Source of the DNA: Paenibacillus sp. FSL R5-0341
Lineage (GTDB): Bacteria; Bacillota; Bacilli; Paenibacillales; Paenibacillaceae
DNA: 64,000 nucleotides
Assembly: GCF_037975235.1 (NCBI RefSeq)
Contig: NZ_CP150241.1
Location: forward strand, 1,488,001 to 1,552,000
Direction: 5' to 3'
Numbering within the stretch: position 1 is the first letter of the stretch; each line of letters starts with the position of its first letter. This document shows positions 49,582 to 58,488 of the stretch, piece by piece. The translations under genes were made by a program, and so were the position numbers. The notes under the pieces are model-generated. The model did not search any database. It was given only the letters and a program-made list of their open reading frames with translations, and was not told where the DNA came from.

Positions 49582-49967
49582 GAAGGTTCACCTCCATCTT
49601 GTATGGGTGGAGAGAACGTCTTCAGGAATGTCTCCAGTTTCTGTGGATCAGGAGCTTGATCCGCAGAACCTTCGGTTAATCCGTTGAACCCGTGAATCTG
49701 GCGTTTGCCGCCAAAGGTCGTGAGTTCAACCGGCTTCTCTTCACCGGGTTCGAAGCGGACTGCTGTGCCTGCCGGAATGTGCAGGCGATGTCCAAAAGCT
49801 GACGTGCGATCAAAGTCCAGTGCTGCATTAACTTCATAGAAGTGAACGTGAGAGCCGACCTGGACGGGACGGTCGCCGCGGTTGAGGACAATGAGGCGTA
49901 GGGTTGAACGATCCGGATGACAGATGATGTCGTCATCTGGCTTCAAGCGATATTCACCAGGAATCAT
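49578..49967 (-). CDS. ureB: Urease beta subunit
   Basis: 129 residues, a separate beta subunit as in Bacillus and Klebsiella. Contains [15 protein letters not shown] and the typical [21 protein letters not shown] precedes the ATG. Translationally coupled to ureC. Confidence 0.97.
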   Translation of the reverse strand: MIPGEYRLKPDDDIICHPDRSTLRLIVLNRGDRPVQVGSHVHFYEVNAALDFDRTSAFGHRLHIPAGTAVRFEPGEEKPVELTTFGGKRQIHGFNGLTEGSADQAPDPQKLETFLKTFSPPIQDGGEPS

Positions 49968-49984
49968 GGTTTCTCCTGCCTTTC

Positions 49985-50287
49985 TCAGCGTATAGGTTCA
50001 TGTACGGTAACCAGTTTCGTACCGTCAGGAAATGTAGCTTCTACCTGTACTTCAGGAATCATATCGGCAACGCCATCCATGCAGTCTTCGCGTGTCAGGA
50101 TGGTGCCTCCGTATCTCATTAATTCGGTAACGCTCATTCCATCCCGTGCTCGTTCCATAAGTTCGGAGGTCAACAAGGCGATGGCTTCGGGAACATTCAA
50201 CTTGAGTCCGCGTGCTCTTCGTTCACGGGCGAGGTTAGCGGCCACGGTAATCAGGAGCTTTTCCTTTTCCTGCTCAGTCCAGTGCAA
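49985..50287 (-). CDS. ureA: Urease gamma subunit
   Basis: 100 residues of the canonical gamma fold ([37 protein letters not shown]). The start is a TTG at 50287 with a weak GGTCGGA upstream, which fits the family N-terminus ([11 protein letters not shown]). First gene of the operon; a GlnR box lies 54 bases upstream. Confidence 0.97.
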   Translation of the reverse strand: MHWTEQEKEKLLITVAANLARERRARGLKLNVPEAIALLTSELMERARDGMSVTELMRYGGTILTREDCMDGVADMIPEVQVEATFPDGTKLVTVHEPIR

Positions 50288-50340
50288 GGCAATCCGACCT
50301 TTCGCTTATAATGTCTGATATGTTCATGGATCATGTTATA

Positions 50341-50377
50341 TGTTAAATATACTCACACAGGGTGAATCCTTTGTCAA
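50341..50377 (-). promoter_or_regulatory. ure operon promoter with GlnR/TnrA box
   Basis: The 17-mer at 50341-50357 fits TGTNA-N7-TNACA exactly (TGTTA, seven bases, TCACA). On the minus strand a TTGACA lies at 50377-50372, and possible -10 hexamers (GAGTAT at 17 bases, TATATT at 20) fall inside the box. Binding there should repress urease in nitrogen excess. Confidence 0.83.
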
Positions 50378-50434
50378 TAAGCTTCCGGGCTTATTAGCAG
50401 CATGCATGAAATGAGTAGGCATGAAATAAAATTA

Positions 50435-50474
50435 TGTAAGCTATATTGACATGAAGGGTGTAACGCTCCATAAT
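50435..50474 (+). promoter_or_regulatory. urt operon promoter with GlnR/TnrA box
   Basis: The 17-mer at 50435-50451 fits TGTNA-N7-TNACA exactly (TGTAA, seven bases, TGACA). Its right half overlaps the -35 hexamer TTGACA, which is 17 bases from CATAAT. A protein bound here would cover the -35 of the urt promoter, giving repression if GlnR occupies it. Confidence 0.85.
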
Positions 50475-50548
50475 TTGGATCAACGAACATTTCGGGTGTA
50501 AATGTCCTTAATGTTCGTCAATAGACTAAAAAAAGGGAGTGTAGGCTA

Positions 50549-51799
50549 TTGAAGAAGAGGTCGGTCAAGTTATGGAGTATTTTGCTCGGTGCGGTCATTG
50601 TGATGACAGGATGTGTGGAGGGCGCTGCGCCGCCTGAAGCTTCGGGTTCAGGTGGTACAGGAGAGCCGGCTGCATCTGGTGATACGATCAAAGTTGGCAT
50701 TCTTCACTCCCTCAGCGGAACGATGGCAATCAGTGAGGTATCTGTTAAAGATGCCGAGATGCTAGCTATTGAAGAGATTAACGCCGCGGGCGGAGTTCTG
50801 GGTAAACAGATCGAACCTGTAGTTGAGGATGGCGCTTCGGATTGGCCTACTTTTGCGGAGAAGGCTGGGAAGTTACTACAACAAGATAAGGTCGCTGCGG
50901 TATTTGGCGGATGGACCTCTGCAAGTCGGAAGGCTATGCTCCCCGTGTTTGAACAGAACAAAGGTCTATTGTTTTATCCGGTGCAATATGAAGGATTGGA
51001 ATCATCGCCAAACATTTTTTATACAGGAGCCACAACGAATCAGCAGATCGTTCCATCCGTAACCTGGTTACTGGAGAACAGGGGCAAGACGTTTTATCTG
51101 CTCGGTTCAGATTATGTATTCCCGAAAACGGCCAATCAGGTCATTAAGGCGCAACTCGCAGCAGAAGGCGGCGAAGTGGTGGGTGAGGAATATACCCCGT
51201 TGGGCCATACCGATTATAGTACCATCATTAGCAAAATCAAGGCTGCAAAGCCTGATATTGTATACAATACGCTGAACGGAGACAGTAATGTAGCCTTCTT
51301 CAAACAATTGAAGGATGCTGGAATCTCCTCAGATCAGATGACGACCCTGTCGGTGAGTGTGGCGGAGGAAGAAATCCGTGGCATCGGCGCAGACGTATTG
51401 AAGGGCCACCTGGCTTCATGGAATTATTATCAGACAACGGATACGCCTGAGAATGCAACATTTGTTGCCAAGTATAAAGAAAAATATGGCGCTGATCGAG
51501 TGACAGCAGATCCAATTGAAGCGGGATATGTAGCGGTTTATCTCTGGAAGGCGGCGGTGGAAAAAGCAGGATCAACCGACGTGGAGAAGGTGAAAGCGGC
51601 TGCCAAGGGTCTGGAGTTTGACGCCCCGGAAGGTAAGGTAACCGTGGATGGAGAGAATCAACATATCTACAAAACGGTGCGGATTGGTGAGGTGCAGGAA
51701 GACGGGCAGTTCAAGGAATTGTGGAATTCTGGTGCGCCTGTCAAGCCGGATCCTTATCTGAAAACGTATGAATGGGGAGCATCCCTCAGCGCTAAATAA
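50549..51799 (+). CDS. urtA: Urea ABC transporter substrate-binding lipoprotein
   Basis: 416 residues. TTG start after AAGGGAG. The lipobox VMTGC and the Ser/Gly-rich linker indicate a surface lipoprotein. The fold is that of branched amino-acid-type binding proteins ([34 protein letters not shown]), which in the UrtA subgroup bind urea. First gene of the transporter operon; the urease operon is divergent. Confidence 0.94.
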   Translation: MKKRSVKLWSILLGAVIVMTGCVEGAAPPEASGSGGTGEPAASGDTIKVGILHSLSGTMAISEVSVKDAEMLAIEEINAAGGVLGKQIEPVVEDGASDWPTFAEKAGKLLQQDKVAAVFGGWTSASRKAMLPVFEQNKGLLFYPVQYEGLESSPNIFYTGATTNQQIVPSVTWLLENRGKTFYLLGSDYVFPKTANQVIKAQLAAEGGEVVGEEYTPLGHTDYSTIISKIKAAKPDIVYNTLNGDSNVAFFKQLKDAGISSDQMTTLSVSVAEEEIRGIGADVLKGHLASWNYYQTTDTPENATFVAKYKEKYGADRVTADPIEAGYVAVYLWKAAVEKAGSTDVEKVKAAAKGLEFDAPEGKVTVDGENQHIYKTVRIGEVQEDGQFKELWNSGAPVKPDPYLKTYEWGASLSAK

Positions 51800-51981
51800 C
51801 ATAGAAACCTCGCAATAAAACAGGCAACTTGTTTCAAAGCAGCCAATTCATAGACGAGGGTGTGACAACACATCCTCTCACCGCATTGCGGTAAAGCGTT
51901 ACTGTGGTGTGCGATGTGTTGCTGCCGCTAATTGATATCATGTGAAATATCGAGAGTCACGGTATGGAGGAGGGGATAGCG

Positions 51982-52887
51982 ATGGATATGTTTATCCTGC
52001 AGATGTTCAACGGTCTGAGTATCAGTTCGATTTTGTTGTTGATTGCACTCGGTCTGGCGGTAACGTTTGGGCTGATGAATGTCATCAATATGGCTCACGG
52101 TGAACTGATCATGATCGGTGCATATGCAACGTATGTAACTCAAAATCTGTTCATGTCCTATGCTCCAGCGGCGTGGTTCGGTGCCTACTTTGTTGTGGCT
52201 CTGCCGATTGCGTTCATTGTAGCTGCTCTGATTGGCTGGTTGCTTGAAGTGGTGTTGATCAGGCATCTGTATGGCAGGCCGTTGGACAGTCTGCTTGCGA
52301 CGTGGGGTGTAGGCATGATGCTGCAACAACTGGCCCGTACGATATTCGGAGCGCCGAATGTGGGGGTATCCAGTCCAGCCTGGCTCAATGGTGGATTGGC
52401 GATCTCGGATGGCATTGTATTTCCGTATAAACGAATTTTCATTATCGCACTGGTTGCGGTTGTGCTGCTGTGCATGTACCTCTATATCTATCGAACATCT
52501 TCCGGAAGACGAATGAGGGCTGTAATGCAGAATCGGAGCATGGCGGGCTGTCTGGGCATTTCGACACGACGGGTAGATGGCATGACCTTTGCGATTGGTT
52601 CGGGAATCGCTGGAATCGCTGGTTGTGCGTTAACGCTCATTGGTCCGATTGGTCCTTCGCTTGGTACGTATTATATTGTGGATGCGTTCATGGTGGTTGT
52701 CCTGGGTGGTGTGGGGAAATTGGTCGGAACCGTGTGCGGTGCACTGGGGATCGGTATGTTCAACACGTTGTTCGAAACCTATACCTCGGCTTCCATTGGA
52801 AAGGTGCTCGTGTTCGTATGTATCGTTGCTTTTCTGCAATGGAAACCACGCGGCTTGGTCGCGATGCGCACACGGAGTCTCGATTAA
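51982..52887 (+). CDS. urtB: Urea ABC transporter permease UrtB
   Basis: 301 residues, LivH-type membrane protein with [16 protein letters not shown] and [16 protein letters not shown]. The ATG at 51982 has GGAGG and AGGGGATAGCG upstream. A 180-bp gap after urtA contains no gene and no clear terminator; a small CACCGCATTGCGGT hairpin may process the transcript. Confidence 0.92.
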   Translation: MDMFILQMFNGLSISSILLLIALGLAVTFGLMNVINMAHGELIMIGAYATYVTQNLFMSYAPAAWFGAYFVVALPIAFIVAALIGWLLEVVLIRHLYGRPLDSLLATWGVGMMLQQLARTIFGAPNVGVSSPAWLNGGLAISDGIVFPYKRIFIIALVAVVLLCMYLYIYRTSSGRRMRAVMQNRSMAGCLGISTRRVDGMTFAIGSGIAGIAGCALTLIGPIGPSLGTYYIVDAFMVVVLGGVGKLVGTVCGALGIGMFNTLFETYTSASIGKVLVFVCIVAFLQWKPRGLVAMRTRSLD

Positions 52888-52908
52888 CGTGAAGAAGGGG
52901 GTTAGTTC

Positions 52909-54000
52909 ATGTCGGCATTACTCAAGACTGGCAGTCTGAAAATGAGGATTATCTGGGCGGTTGTACTGATCATGATGTGTCTCGCTCCACTGATCTCCAC
53001 GGAGTTTCGTCTGAGTCTGTTAGCCAAGTTTTTGGCGCTGGCGATCCTGGCCATTGGTCTCGATCTGATCTGGGGATATGGAGGTGTACTGAGTCTAGGC
53101 CATGGTGTGTTCTTCGGTCTGGGTGGGTATGCGATGGCGATGTATCTGAAACTTCAGGCTAGCGGTGCAACACTTCCGGACTTCATGGGATGGAGTGGTC
53201 TCAGCGGCCTGCCGTGGTTCTGGGAACCGTTTCGCTCTTTCCCGGTGGCGCTGTTATTGGGGATAGCCCTTCCCGCATTGCTCGCCTTTGCTCTGGGCTG
53301 GTTTACATTCCGTAACCGGATTACCGGTGTATATTTTACGATCCTGACGCAAGCCCTGGTTCTCATTACGGTGACATTGTTTGTGGGCAAACAGGAATGG
53401 ACGGGCGGAACGAATGGCATTACCGGGTATAATTCGATCTTTGGATTTACACTTCATTCCGCAGGAACAACGATTGCTCTCTACTATATAACGCTTGCTG
53501 TTCTGGTGATCGCTTATGTGCTGTGTCGTCGAATGGTGAACAGCCGGTTCGGTCAGGTGCTGGAAGCTGCGCGGGATGGAGAGAATCGGGTGCGATTCCT
53601 CGGATATGATCCGGCAGGATATAAAACGCTGGCTTTTGCTTTTTCCGGTGCGCTTGCAGGCATCGCGGGCATGTTGTTTGTTCTTCAGGTCGGTATTATC
53701 TCGCCATCGATGATGGGGATTGTGCCTTCTATTGAGATGGTCCTGTGGGTTGCGCTGGGTGGTCGAGGTACGCTTATTGGAGCGGTCATCGGAGCAGTGG
53801 TGCTGAATGCAGCCAAAACAGGCATAAGCGAGGCTTACCCTGAAGGGTGGCTGTTCGTCATTGGTGGGCTCTTTGTAACAGTAGTTTTGTTCATGCCAAA
53901 CGGAATTGTAGGTGTGTATCGTCATATCGTTCGTTTGCTGAAGCGGAGAGGAGAGAGTGCGCATGTCCAAGTCACGCGGGAAAAACCTGAAGTCTACTGA
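52909..54000 (+). CDS. urtC: Urea ABC transporter permease UrtC
   Basis: 363 residues, LivM-type with GVLSLGHGVFFGLGGYAMAMY and VALGGRGTLIGAVIGA. A GAAGGGGG site precedes the ATG. It overlaps urtD by 38 bp. Confidence 0.92.
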   Translation: MSALLKTGSLKMRIIWAVVLIMMCLAPLISTEFRLSLLAKFLALAILAIGLDLIWGYGGVLSLGHGVFFGLGGYAMAMYLKLQASGATLPDFMGWSGLSGLPWFWEPFRSFPVALLLGIALPALLAFALGWFTFRNRITGVYFTILTQALVLITVTLFVGKQEWTGGTNGITGYNSIFGFTLHSAGTTIALYYITLAVLVIAYVLCRRMVNSRFGQVLEAARDGENRVRFLGYDPAGYKTLAFAFSGALAGIAGMLFVLQVGIISPSMMGIVPSIEMVLWVALGGRGTLIGAVIGAVVLNAAKTGISEAYPEGWLFVIGGLFVTVVLFMPNGIVGVYRHIVRLLKRRGESAHVQVTREKPEVY

Positions 54001-54772
54001 GGAATCAACGGTGTTGGTAGCGGAGGGTATTACGGTAGCCTTTGGTGGGTTCGTTGCTGTCAAAGGCATGAATCTGAAGCTGCATGAGCATGACCTGCAT
54101 TTTCTGATTGGACCGAATGGTGCGGGAAAAACGACGATGCTGGATGTGATATGCGGCAAAACCAAACCCATGTCCGGCTCGGTAAAGATGGCGGATGGTA
54201 CGGAATTAACACGACTGAAGGAGCACCAGATTGTTCGCAAAGGGGTGGGACGCAAATTCCAGGCGCCTTCGATCTTCGCGGGTCTGACGGTGCAGGAGAA
54301 TCTGACGCTGGCGGCGGAGACGCGCCGTTCCCCTTTGCAAGCCATCGGTATTCGTCGATATGGAAAAATGAGTGCTGCCATGGAGCATATTACCCTCCAG
54401 ATTGGTCTGCAAGACCGCGTTGATGCTCGTGCAGGAGCATTATCCCACGGGGAGAAGCAGTGGCTGGAGATCGGCATGTTGCTCTTGCAGGAGCCTCGTG
54501 TGTTGTTGCTGGACGAACCAGCGGCGGGCATGACGGATGAAGAAACACACAAGACCGGACGGCTTCTGCAAGAGATTGCGCGTGAGCGCTCGGTTGTGGT
54601 GGTGGAGCATGACATGGAGTTTGTGCGAGAGTTTGCAGCCAAGGTGACCGTGATGCATGAAGGCAAATTGTTGAAGGAAGGTACGATGGCGGAAGTGCAG
54701 GCGGATTCGAAAGTGGCAGAAGTGTATCTGGGCAAAAGGAGGGATGACCATGCTGTCGCTGCAACGAATTGA
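53963..54772 (+). CDS. urtD: Urea ABC transporter ATP-binding protein UrtD
   Basis: 269 residues. Walker A GPNGAGKTT near 53, signature LSHGEKQWLEIGMLL near 160 and Walker B VLLLDEPAAGMT. LSHGEKQW is characteristic of UrtD. The ATG at 53963 has GGAGAG seven bases upstream; a GTG at 53957 is closer than ideal. Confidence 0.92.
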   Translation: MSKSRGKNLKSTEESTVLVAEGITVAFGGFVAVKGMNLKLHEHDLHFLIGPNGAGKTTMLDVICGKTKPMSGSVKMADGTELTRLKEHQIVRKGVGRKFQAPSIFAGLTVQENLTLAAETRRSPLQAIGIRRYGKMSAAMEHITLQIGLQDRVDARAGALSHGEKQWLEIGMLLLQEPRVLLLDEPAAGMTDEETHKTGRLLQEIARERSVVVVEHDMEFVREFAAKVTVMHEGKLLKEGTMAEVQADSKVAEVYLGKRRDDHAVAATN

Positions 54773-55445
54773 ATCCGGCTACGGGGAAAGCAATGTACTT
54801 CGTGGTGTGAACCTGGATGTACAGCCTGGGCAGGTGGTGTGTCTGATGGGCCGTAACGGTGTAGGTAAAACGACGTTGATGAAAACATTGATGGGGCTGC
54901 TCAAAATACGCAAGGGCAATATTCAATGGCAAAATCAGGAGTTATCCACGTTGGATACAGTCAAGCGGGCAAGGGCGGGGATCGGTTATGTACCGCAGGG
55001 GCGGGAGATTTTCCCACAGCTTACGGTGAAAGAGAACTTGTTGCTTGGCCTGGAGACAAGTGCACCAGGTGTAAAGGCGTTCCCGGAGGATGTGCTGGCG
55101 ATGTTCCCTGTGCTTGCTACAATGTATGGGCGGCAGGGCGGGGATCTGAGTGGTGGACAGCAGCAACAGTTGGCATTTGCCCGAGCGTTGGCTTCGCGTC
55201 CGGGGTTACTGCTACTTGATGAGCCGACAGAAGGCATTCAGCCTTCCATCGTGGAGGACATTCGGCAGGTTATTTTACAGCTCAAGGCAAAGGGGAACCT
55301 CTCGGTTCTGCTGGTCGAGCAGAGTATTGATTTTGTGCGCAGTGCTGCAGATTATATCTATATCATGGACAAAGGTACCATTACCCTACATGGGACACCG
55401 CAAGAACTGGATATGTCCCAGTTTGAACATCATCTGTCTGTGTAA
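54750..55445 (+). CDS. urtE: Urea ABC transporter ATP-binding protein UrtE
   Basis: 231 residues with Walker A GRNGVGKTT, signature LSGGQQQQLAFARAL and Walker B LLLLDEPTEGIQPS. The ATG at 54750 has AGGAGG seven bases upstream; the ATG at 54744 is within spacing range of nothing. Last gene of the operon. It ends 31 bp from the convergent PAS gene without a clear terminator. Confidence 0.93.
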   Translation: MLSLQRIESGYGESNVLRGVNLDVQPGQVVCLMGRNGVGKTTLMKTLMGLLKIRKGNIQWQNQELSTLDTVKRARAGIGYVPQGREIFPQLTVKENLLLGLETSAPGVKAFPEDVLAMFPVLATMYGRQGGDLSGGQQQQLAFARALASRPGLLLLDEPTEGIQPSIVEDIRQVILQLKAKGNLSVLLVEQSIDFVRSAADYIYIMDKGTITLHGTPQELDMSQFEHHLSV

Positions 55446-55476
55446 TTGTAGTTATCGTATCGAGTGCAGAGTGGGT

Positions 55477-56112
55477 TCAGGAACGCTTGTCCAGAATATT
55501 CGAGTATTTCGGATATAACCGCCGGATGCATTCCGGGCAGATGTCATGGGTGAATTCGGCGTGGGTATGTTTCTCCAGATAACTCTCGACGGAGTTCCAA
55601 TGTTCCTCTTCGTCCTTGATTTGTTTGCAGACAGCACAAATAGGCAGTAATCCTCGCAAGGTGCGAACGTCAGACAGAGCCTTCTTCAATTGGCGTTCTG
55701 TCTTTTTCTGTTCGGTAATATCCATGTGGGCAATCAAAGCGAGATCGGTATCCAGGTTTGAGTTAGTGTGAGATAGAGGGGTGAGTTCCACACGAAACCA
55801 CCTCTCTTCGTTGTATACCGTATACACGCAGATGTCATATGTATGATTTCGACTAAAGGGTGTTCCGCGTTCTTTCAAATTCTGTGCGACAAGTGCCATA
55901 TTGGCGTTCTTGCCTTGTAATGCCCAGGCTTCCAACAGATGCAGGTAATGTCTATGAGTGCTGTTCGCATCCGGGTTCGGTAATAGTTGACCGAGTTCCT
56001 GTTGCCAAGCACGGTTACAACTTTGGATAATCCAATCGTGATCAACGATGATGAGCTGGTGAGTTATGGAGTGGAACGACAGCCTCTCCAGATCGGATGT
56101 AACATGTCTCAT
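55477..56112 (-). CDS. PAS-domain protein with conserved Cys-rich C-terminal motif
   Basis: 211 residues. The N-terminal 130 form a PAS fold (IIVDHDWIIQSCNRAW, and RWFRVELTPLS). The C-terminus carries LRGLLPICAVCKQIKDEE, then HDICPECI, a four-cysteine motif often found after PAS domains in signalling proteins, possibly a metal site. No output domain is present, so it may act through a partner. It follows a small XRE gene by 27 bp and is convergent with urtE. Confidence 0.78.
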   Translation of the reverse strand: MRHVTSDLERLSFHSITHQLIIVDHDWIIQSCNRAWQQELGQLLPNPDANSTHRHYLHLLEAWALQGKNANMALVAQNLKERGTPFSRNHTYDICVYTVYNEERWFRVELTPLSHTNSNLDTDLALIAHMDITEQKKTERQLKKALSDVRTLRGLLPICAVCKQIKDEEEHWNSVESYLEKHTHAEFTHDICPECIRRLYPKYSNILDKRS

Positions 56113-56139
56113 GGATGGGGTCCTCCTTTGGCAGAAATC

Positions 56140-56343
56140 TTATCTCAGTTCATCTGGAATATCCAAAATATCAGCGACCAAGTGTCTGAATCGAGTTGCT
56201 TTGCGTGTGCCGTGAATGAGATTGGATAAACGATAGGGTGGGATGCCATGCTGTTCACAAAAGGTCTTCTGATCCACTTGAAGTTCGGTTAGCCGTCGTT
56301 TGATGGCCCATCCGAACGGAGTCACTGGCTTTTTCTTGTTCAA
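56140..56343 (-). CDS. Small XRE-like DNA-binding protein
   Basis: 67 residues with an HTH-like core (VDQKTFCEQHGIPPYRLSNLIHG). The start is a TTG nine bases after AGGGGTG. Probably co-transcribed with the PAS gene and may be its output partner (inference). Divergent sequence, so only the fold is suggested. Confidence 0.65.
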   Translation of the reverse strand: MNKKKPVTPFGWAIKRRLTELQVDQKTFCEQHGIPPYRLSNLIHGTRKATRFRHLVADILDIPDELR

Positions 56344-56528
56344 AAGGGTTCACCCCTGGTTAGAATGTAGTATTCAGTCGCTCTTTCTTCATGTAGAATA
56401 TATAGAAATGCGAGCTGTATATTTTATTATATACGTAAATCCGTCATCTAACAATTAAAAAAGACGGAAAAAAGTGTATTTTGTGATGTAAAATGGCGCA
56501 AATACGTTAAATAAACCAATGAAATGAC

Positions 56529-56568
56529 AAAAAACACGTCGGCAAGGAGGTTGCCGCGTGTTTTTTTT
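56529..56568. terminator. Terminator of the second ureF
   Basis: ACACG-CGGCAA pairs with TTGCCG-CGTGT, with T tracts on both strands. Confidence 0.85.
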
Positions 56569-56613
56569 GTGTCTGAATGAAGGGGAGCAGGTGTAGGAGT
56601 AGGTGGACAAGGA

Positions 56614-57321
56614 TTAGGCCCTGTAGGCATGAAGTCCAGCTCCAAGCATATGGAAACTGGGGAAAAACGATTTCATGGACATCGAGGTTGGCTGTGCCAG
56701 TCCATCCGCAGCCGAGGCGCTGACGGTGTTCCATTCATTCTCCAGATCTGCGGCCAGGCGTACCGTCAGATCTTTGGTTGTATCAGTGTTCAGGGGAATG
56801 ACTTTGGAGGCTTCGGTTATGCAGGCATTCATGGCTGAATGCAGATAACCAAGAACTGCCGCCTCGACAGGGATATCGAGGTGGTGGTTAATCCAGGCGT
56901 GAACAGTGGAGAGGCAGCCAACCGAATCATATTTGGCGAAGGTCTGTTCGAGCTGGCTGAAATCAATCCAGGGGTGCAGAGCGCGTGCGAGTCTGATCAA
57001 TCGTTTACCCATCGTAGCAGCTTCTTCTCTGAGATCTCCAGGAGTTCGCTGAACATGTACGAGCTTGTCGATCAGGGCTATCCGCCATGTATCCTTGTGA
57101 TCTGCTGCGGTATAGATGCCTTTGATGGCCATGCCTTCAAGACGAACGATGCTGGGGTGCAACTGACAACGCATGAATGATTCGAGATCTTCAGCATTAC
57201 GAATGGTACCCTCCTTGATATGGATATCCATGCCGAAGGAATGGGTGAACCCTCCAACCTGAATAGAGGAATCAAGCAGTTTAACATAATCGAGCAGCTT
57301 ATTCCCACGGTTCACAATCAT
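56614..57321 (-). CDS. Orphan second UreF paralogue
   Basis: 235 residues, clearly related to the operon UreF (KLLDYVKLLDSSIQVGGFTHSFGMD, RTPGDLREEAATMGKRLIRLARALHPWIDF). It stands alone. It differs where UreF contacts partners: the usual LPIGGFSHS becomes IQVGGFTHS, and the family C-terminus (HE.L..RLFMS) is replaced by a serine-rich stretch and HAYRA. The start has AGGAGGCGA immediately upstream. Exact GlnR boxes precede it, so it is nitrogen-controlled. It may back up UreF, form mixed complexes or do something else. Confidence 0.88.
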   Translation of the reverse strand: MIVNRGNKLLDYVKLLDSSIQVGGFTHSFGMDIHIKEGTIRNAEDLESFMRCQLHPSIVRLEGMAIKGIYTAADHKDTWRIALIDKLVHVQRTPGDLREEAATMGKRLIRLARALHPWIDFSQLEQTFAKYDSVGCLSTVHAWINHHLDIPVEAAVLGYLHSAMNACITEASKVIPLNTDTTKDLTVRLAADLENEWNTVSASAADGLAQPTSMSMKSFFPSFHMLGAGLHAYRA

Positions 57322-57342
57322 TCGCCTCCTGTGTTCGCTAAA

Positions 57343-57359
57343 TGTCACTTTAATTAACA
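57343..57359. promoter_or_regulatory. GlnR/TnrA box just upstream of orphan ureF
   Basis: TGTCA, CTTTAAT, TAACA fits TGTNA-N7-TNACA exactly, 22 bases before the start codon, thus in the 5' untranslated region. Confidence 0.8.
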
Positions 57360-57399
57360 TTTATATTCCTTATTGTTTGCTTTATGTTTGAAAATCCGA

Positions 57400-57443
57400 A
57401 TTATATGATAGTTATCATCCCATAAATGTCCGCTTTTTGTCAA
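57400..57443 (-). promoter_or_regulatory. Candidate promoters of orphan ureF
   Basis: On the minus strand TATAAT lies at 57405-57400, with the palindrome TGATAGTTATCA (57406-57417) directly upstream. A perfect TTGACA is at 57443-57438 but its -10 at 17-18 bases is poor (GATGAT). The exact start point is uncertain. Confidence 0.5.
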
Positions 57444-57449
57444 TGGTGT

Positions 57450-57484
57450 CATTGAAATTCAATGGATTAAATCTGAAATTCAAT
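57450..57484. promoter_or_regulatory. Two TGAAATTCAAT half-operators, 21 bp apart
   Basis: TGAAATTCAAT occurs at 57453 and 57474, two helical turns apart. The first is part of a perfect 7-1-7 palindrome (CATTGAA-A-TTCAATG). This fits cooperative binding of an unidentified dimeric regulator. Confidence 0.5.
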
Positions 57485-57489
57485 ATTAG

Positions 57490-57506
57490 TGTTATTTTAT
57501 ATAACA
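57490..57506. promoter_or_regulatory. Second GlnR/TnrA box of the orphan ureF region
   Basis: TGTTA, TTTTATA, TAACA fits TGTNA-N7-TNACA exactly and is nearly self-complementary. It lies 147 bp from the box at 57343, about 14 turns, so looping is possible. It could also serve plus-strand transcription. Confidence 0.75.
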
Positions 57507-57684
57507 TTTAAAGTTAAATGTTTGAGAAATGTAGGGGGGACTATATATAAATGAATCAACAAGATCGGCTCTTACCGAAAAAGAGGGGATCGAATCTAAT
57601 AATATGCAGTTCATGGGTAAAGATGACGAGAATATGCGATTTTTGATGAAAATGCCTAGTTGAAAAAGAAGTATTAAAAAACAC

Positions 57685-57713
57685 TTTACTTTTAGAACAG
57701 AACCCGGTATAAT
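57685..57713 (+). promoter_or_regulatory. Promoter of the second tRNA-Leu
   Basis: TTTACT and TATAAT are 17 bases apart, 28 bases before the tRNA. Confidence 0.83.
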
Positions 57714-57741
57714 CAATTCTGTTGCCGATTATTTACGACAT

Positions 57742-57824
57742 GCGGTCGTGGTGGAATGGCAGACACGCTATCTTGAGGGGGTAGTGGGCGTATGCCCGTG
57801 GAGGTTCGAGTCCTCTCGACCGCA
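57742..57824 (+). tRNA. tRNA-Leu (GAG), copy 2
   Basis: Same 83-nt sequence as the copy at 44715 except in the variable arm, where GGGC-gtat-GCCC replaces GGGT-gtat-ACCC. The two changes compensate each other, so the stem is kept. Confidence 0.95.
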
Positions 57825-57840
57825 TCATATGAACGATGAA

Positions 57841-57876
57841 GAAGAAGCTTTCCGTTATTGGAAAGCTTCTTTTTTG
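57841..57876 (+). terminator. Terminator of tRNA-Leu copy 2
   Basis: GAAGCTTTCC pairs with GGAAAGCTTC and is followed by a T run. Confidence 0.88.
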
Positions 57877-57972
57877 TCTTTTTTGAACAGTCTGACATCG
57901 GGGTTGAAAAAAAGGCCATCCATGATCGGAGGTAATGGAGCTCTACCTTTCCGGCTACGGGTGGCCTGTGCA

Positions 57973-58452
57973 TTATTTTTGGAGTAAGTTCTTGATATCT
58001 TCTTCAATCTTATCCGGTGTTGTTTTGGGAGCATAACGTTTAATGACCTGTCCGTTCTGATCCACAAGGAATTTGGTGAAATTCCATTTGATTGCTTTGG
58101 AGCCGAGCAGGCCAGGAGCTTCTGTGCTAAGGTGCTGGAAGAGAGGGTGAGCGCTTGAGCCGTTCACATCAATTTTCTCAAACATAGGGAAGCTTACGCC
58201 ATAATTCATCTGACAGAACTCGGCAATATCATCGGAAGAACCTTTTTCCTGTGCAAACTGGTTGCTTGGGAAACCAAGAACTTCAAATGGAGCATCCTGG
58301 AACTTGTCTTGCAGTTCTTGCAGACCTTTGAATTGAGGAGTAAGGCCGCATGAGCTTGCCGTATTCACAATCAGGAGCACTTTGTCACGGTAGTCGGACA
58401 TTTCAACTTCTTGACCGCGAAGGGTATTCACTTTGTAATCGTAGACTGTCAT
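57973..58452 (-). CDS. Glutathione peroxidase-family thiol peroxidase
   Basis: 159 residues. The catalytic position is cysteine (NTASSCGLT), with GFPSNQF and WNFTKFLVD completing the glutathione peroxidase tetrad. In Firmicutes these enzymes reduce peroxides with thioredoxin-like donors. GGAGGCGATTTAG precedes the ATG. A palindrome overlaps its promoter. Confidence 0.93.
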   Translation of the reverse strand: MTVYDYKVNTLRGQEVEMSDYRDKVLLIVNTASSCGLTPQFKGLQELQDKFQDAPFEVLGFPSNQFAQEKGSSDDIAEFCQMNYGVSFPMFEKIDVNGSSAHPLFQHLSTEAPGLLGSKAIKWNFTKFLVDQNGQVIKRYAPKTTPDKIEEDIKNLLQK

Positions 58453-58488
58453 CTAAATCGCCTCCATTGATATACTCTTATATCTTCT

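Noticed and set aside
53254..54888. 544-codon open frame antisense to urtC and urtD
   Set aside because: It lies wholly opposite two clear transporter genes, has no ribosome binding site and unusual composition (many Ser, Arg, Cys). It reflects the codon pattern of the sense strand.
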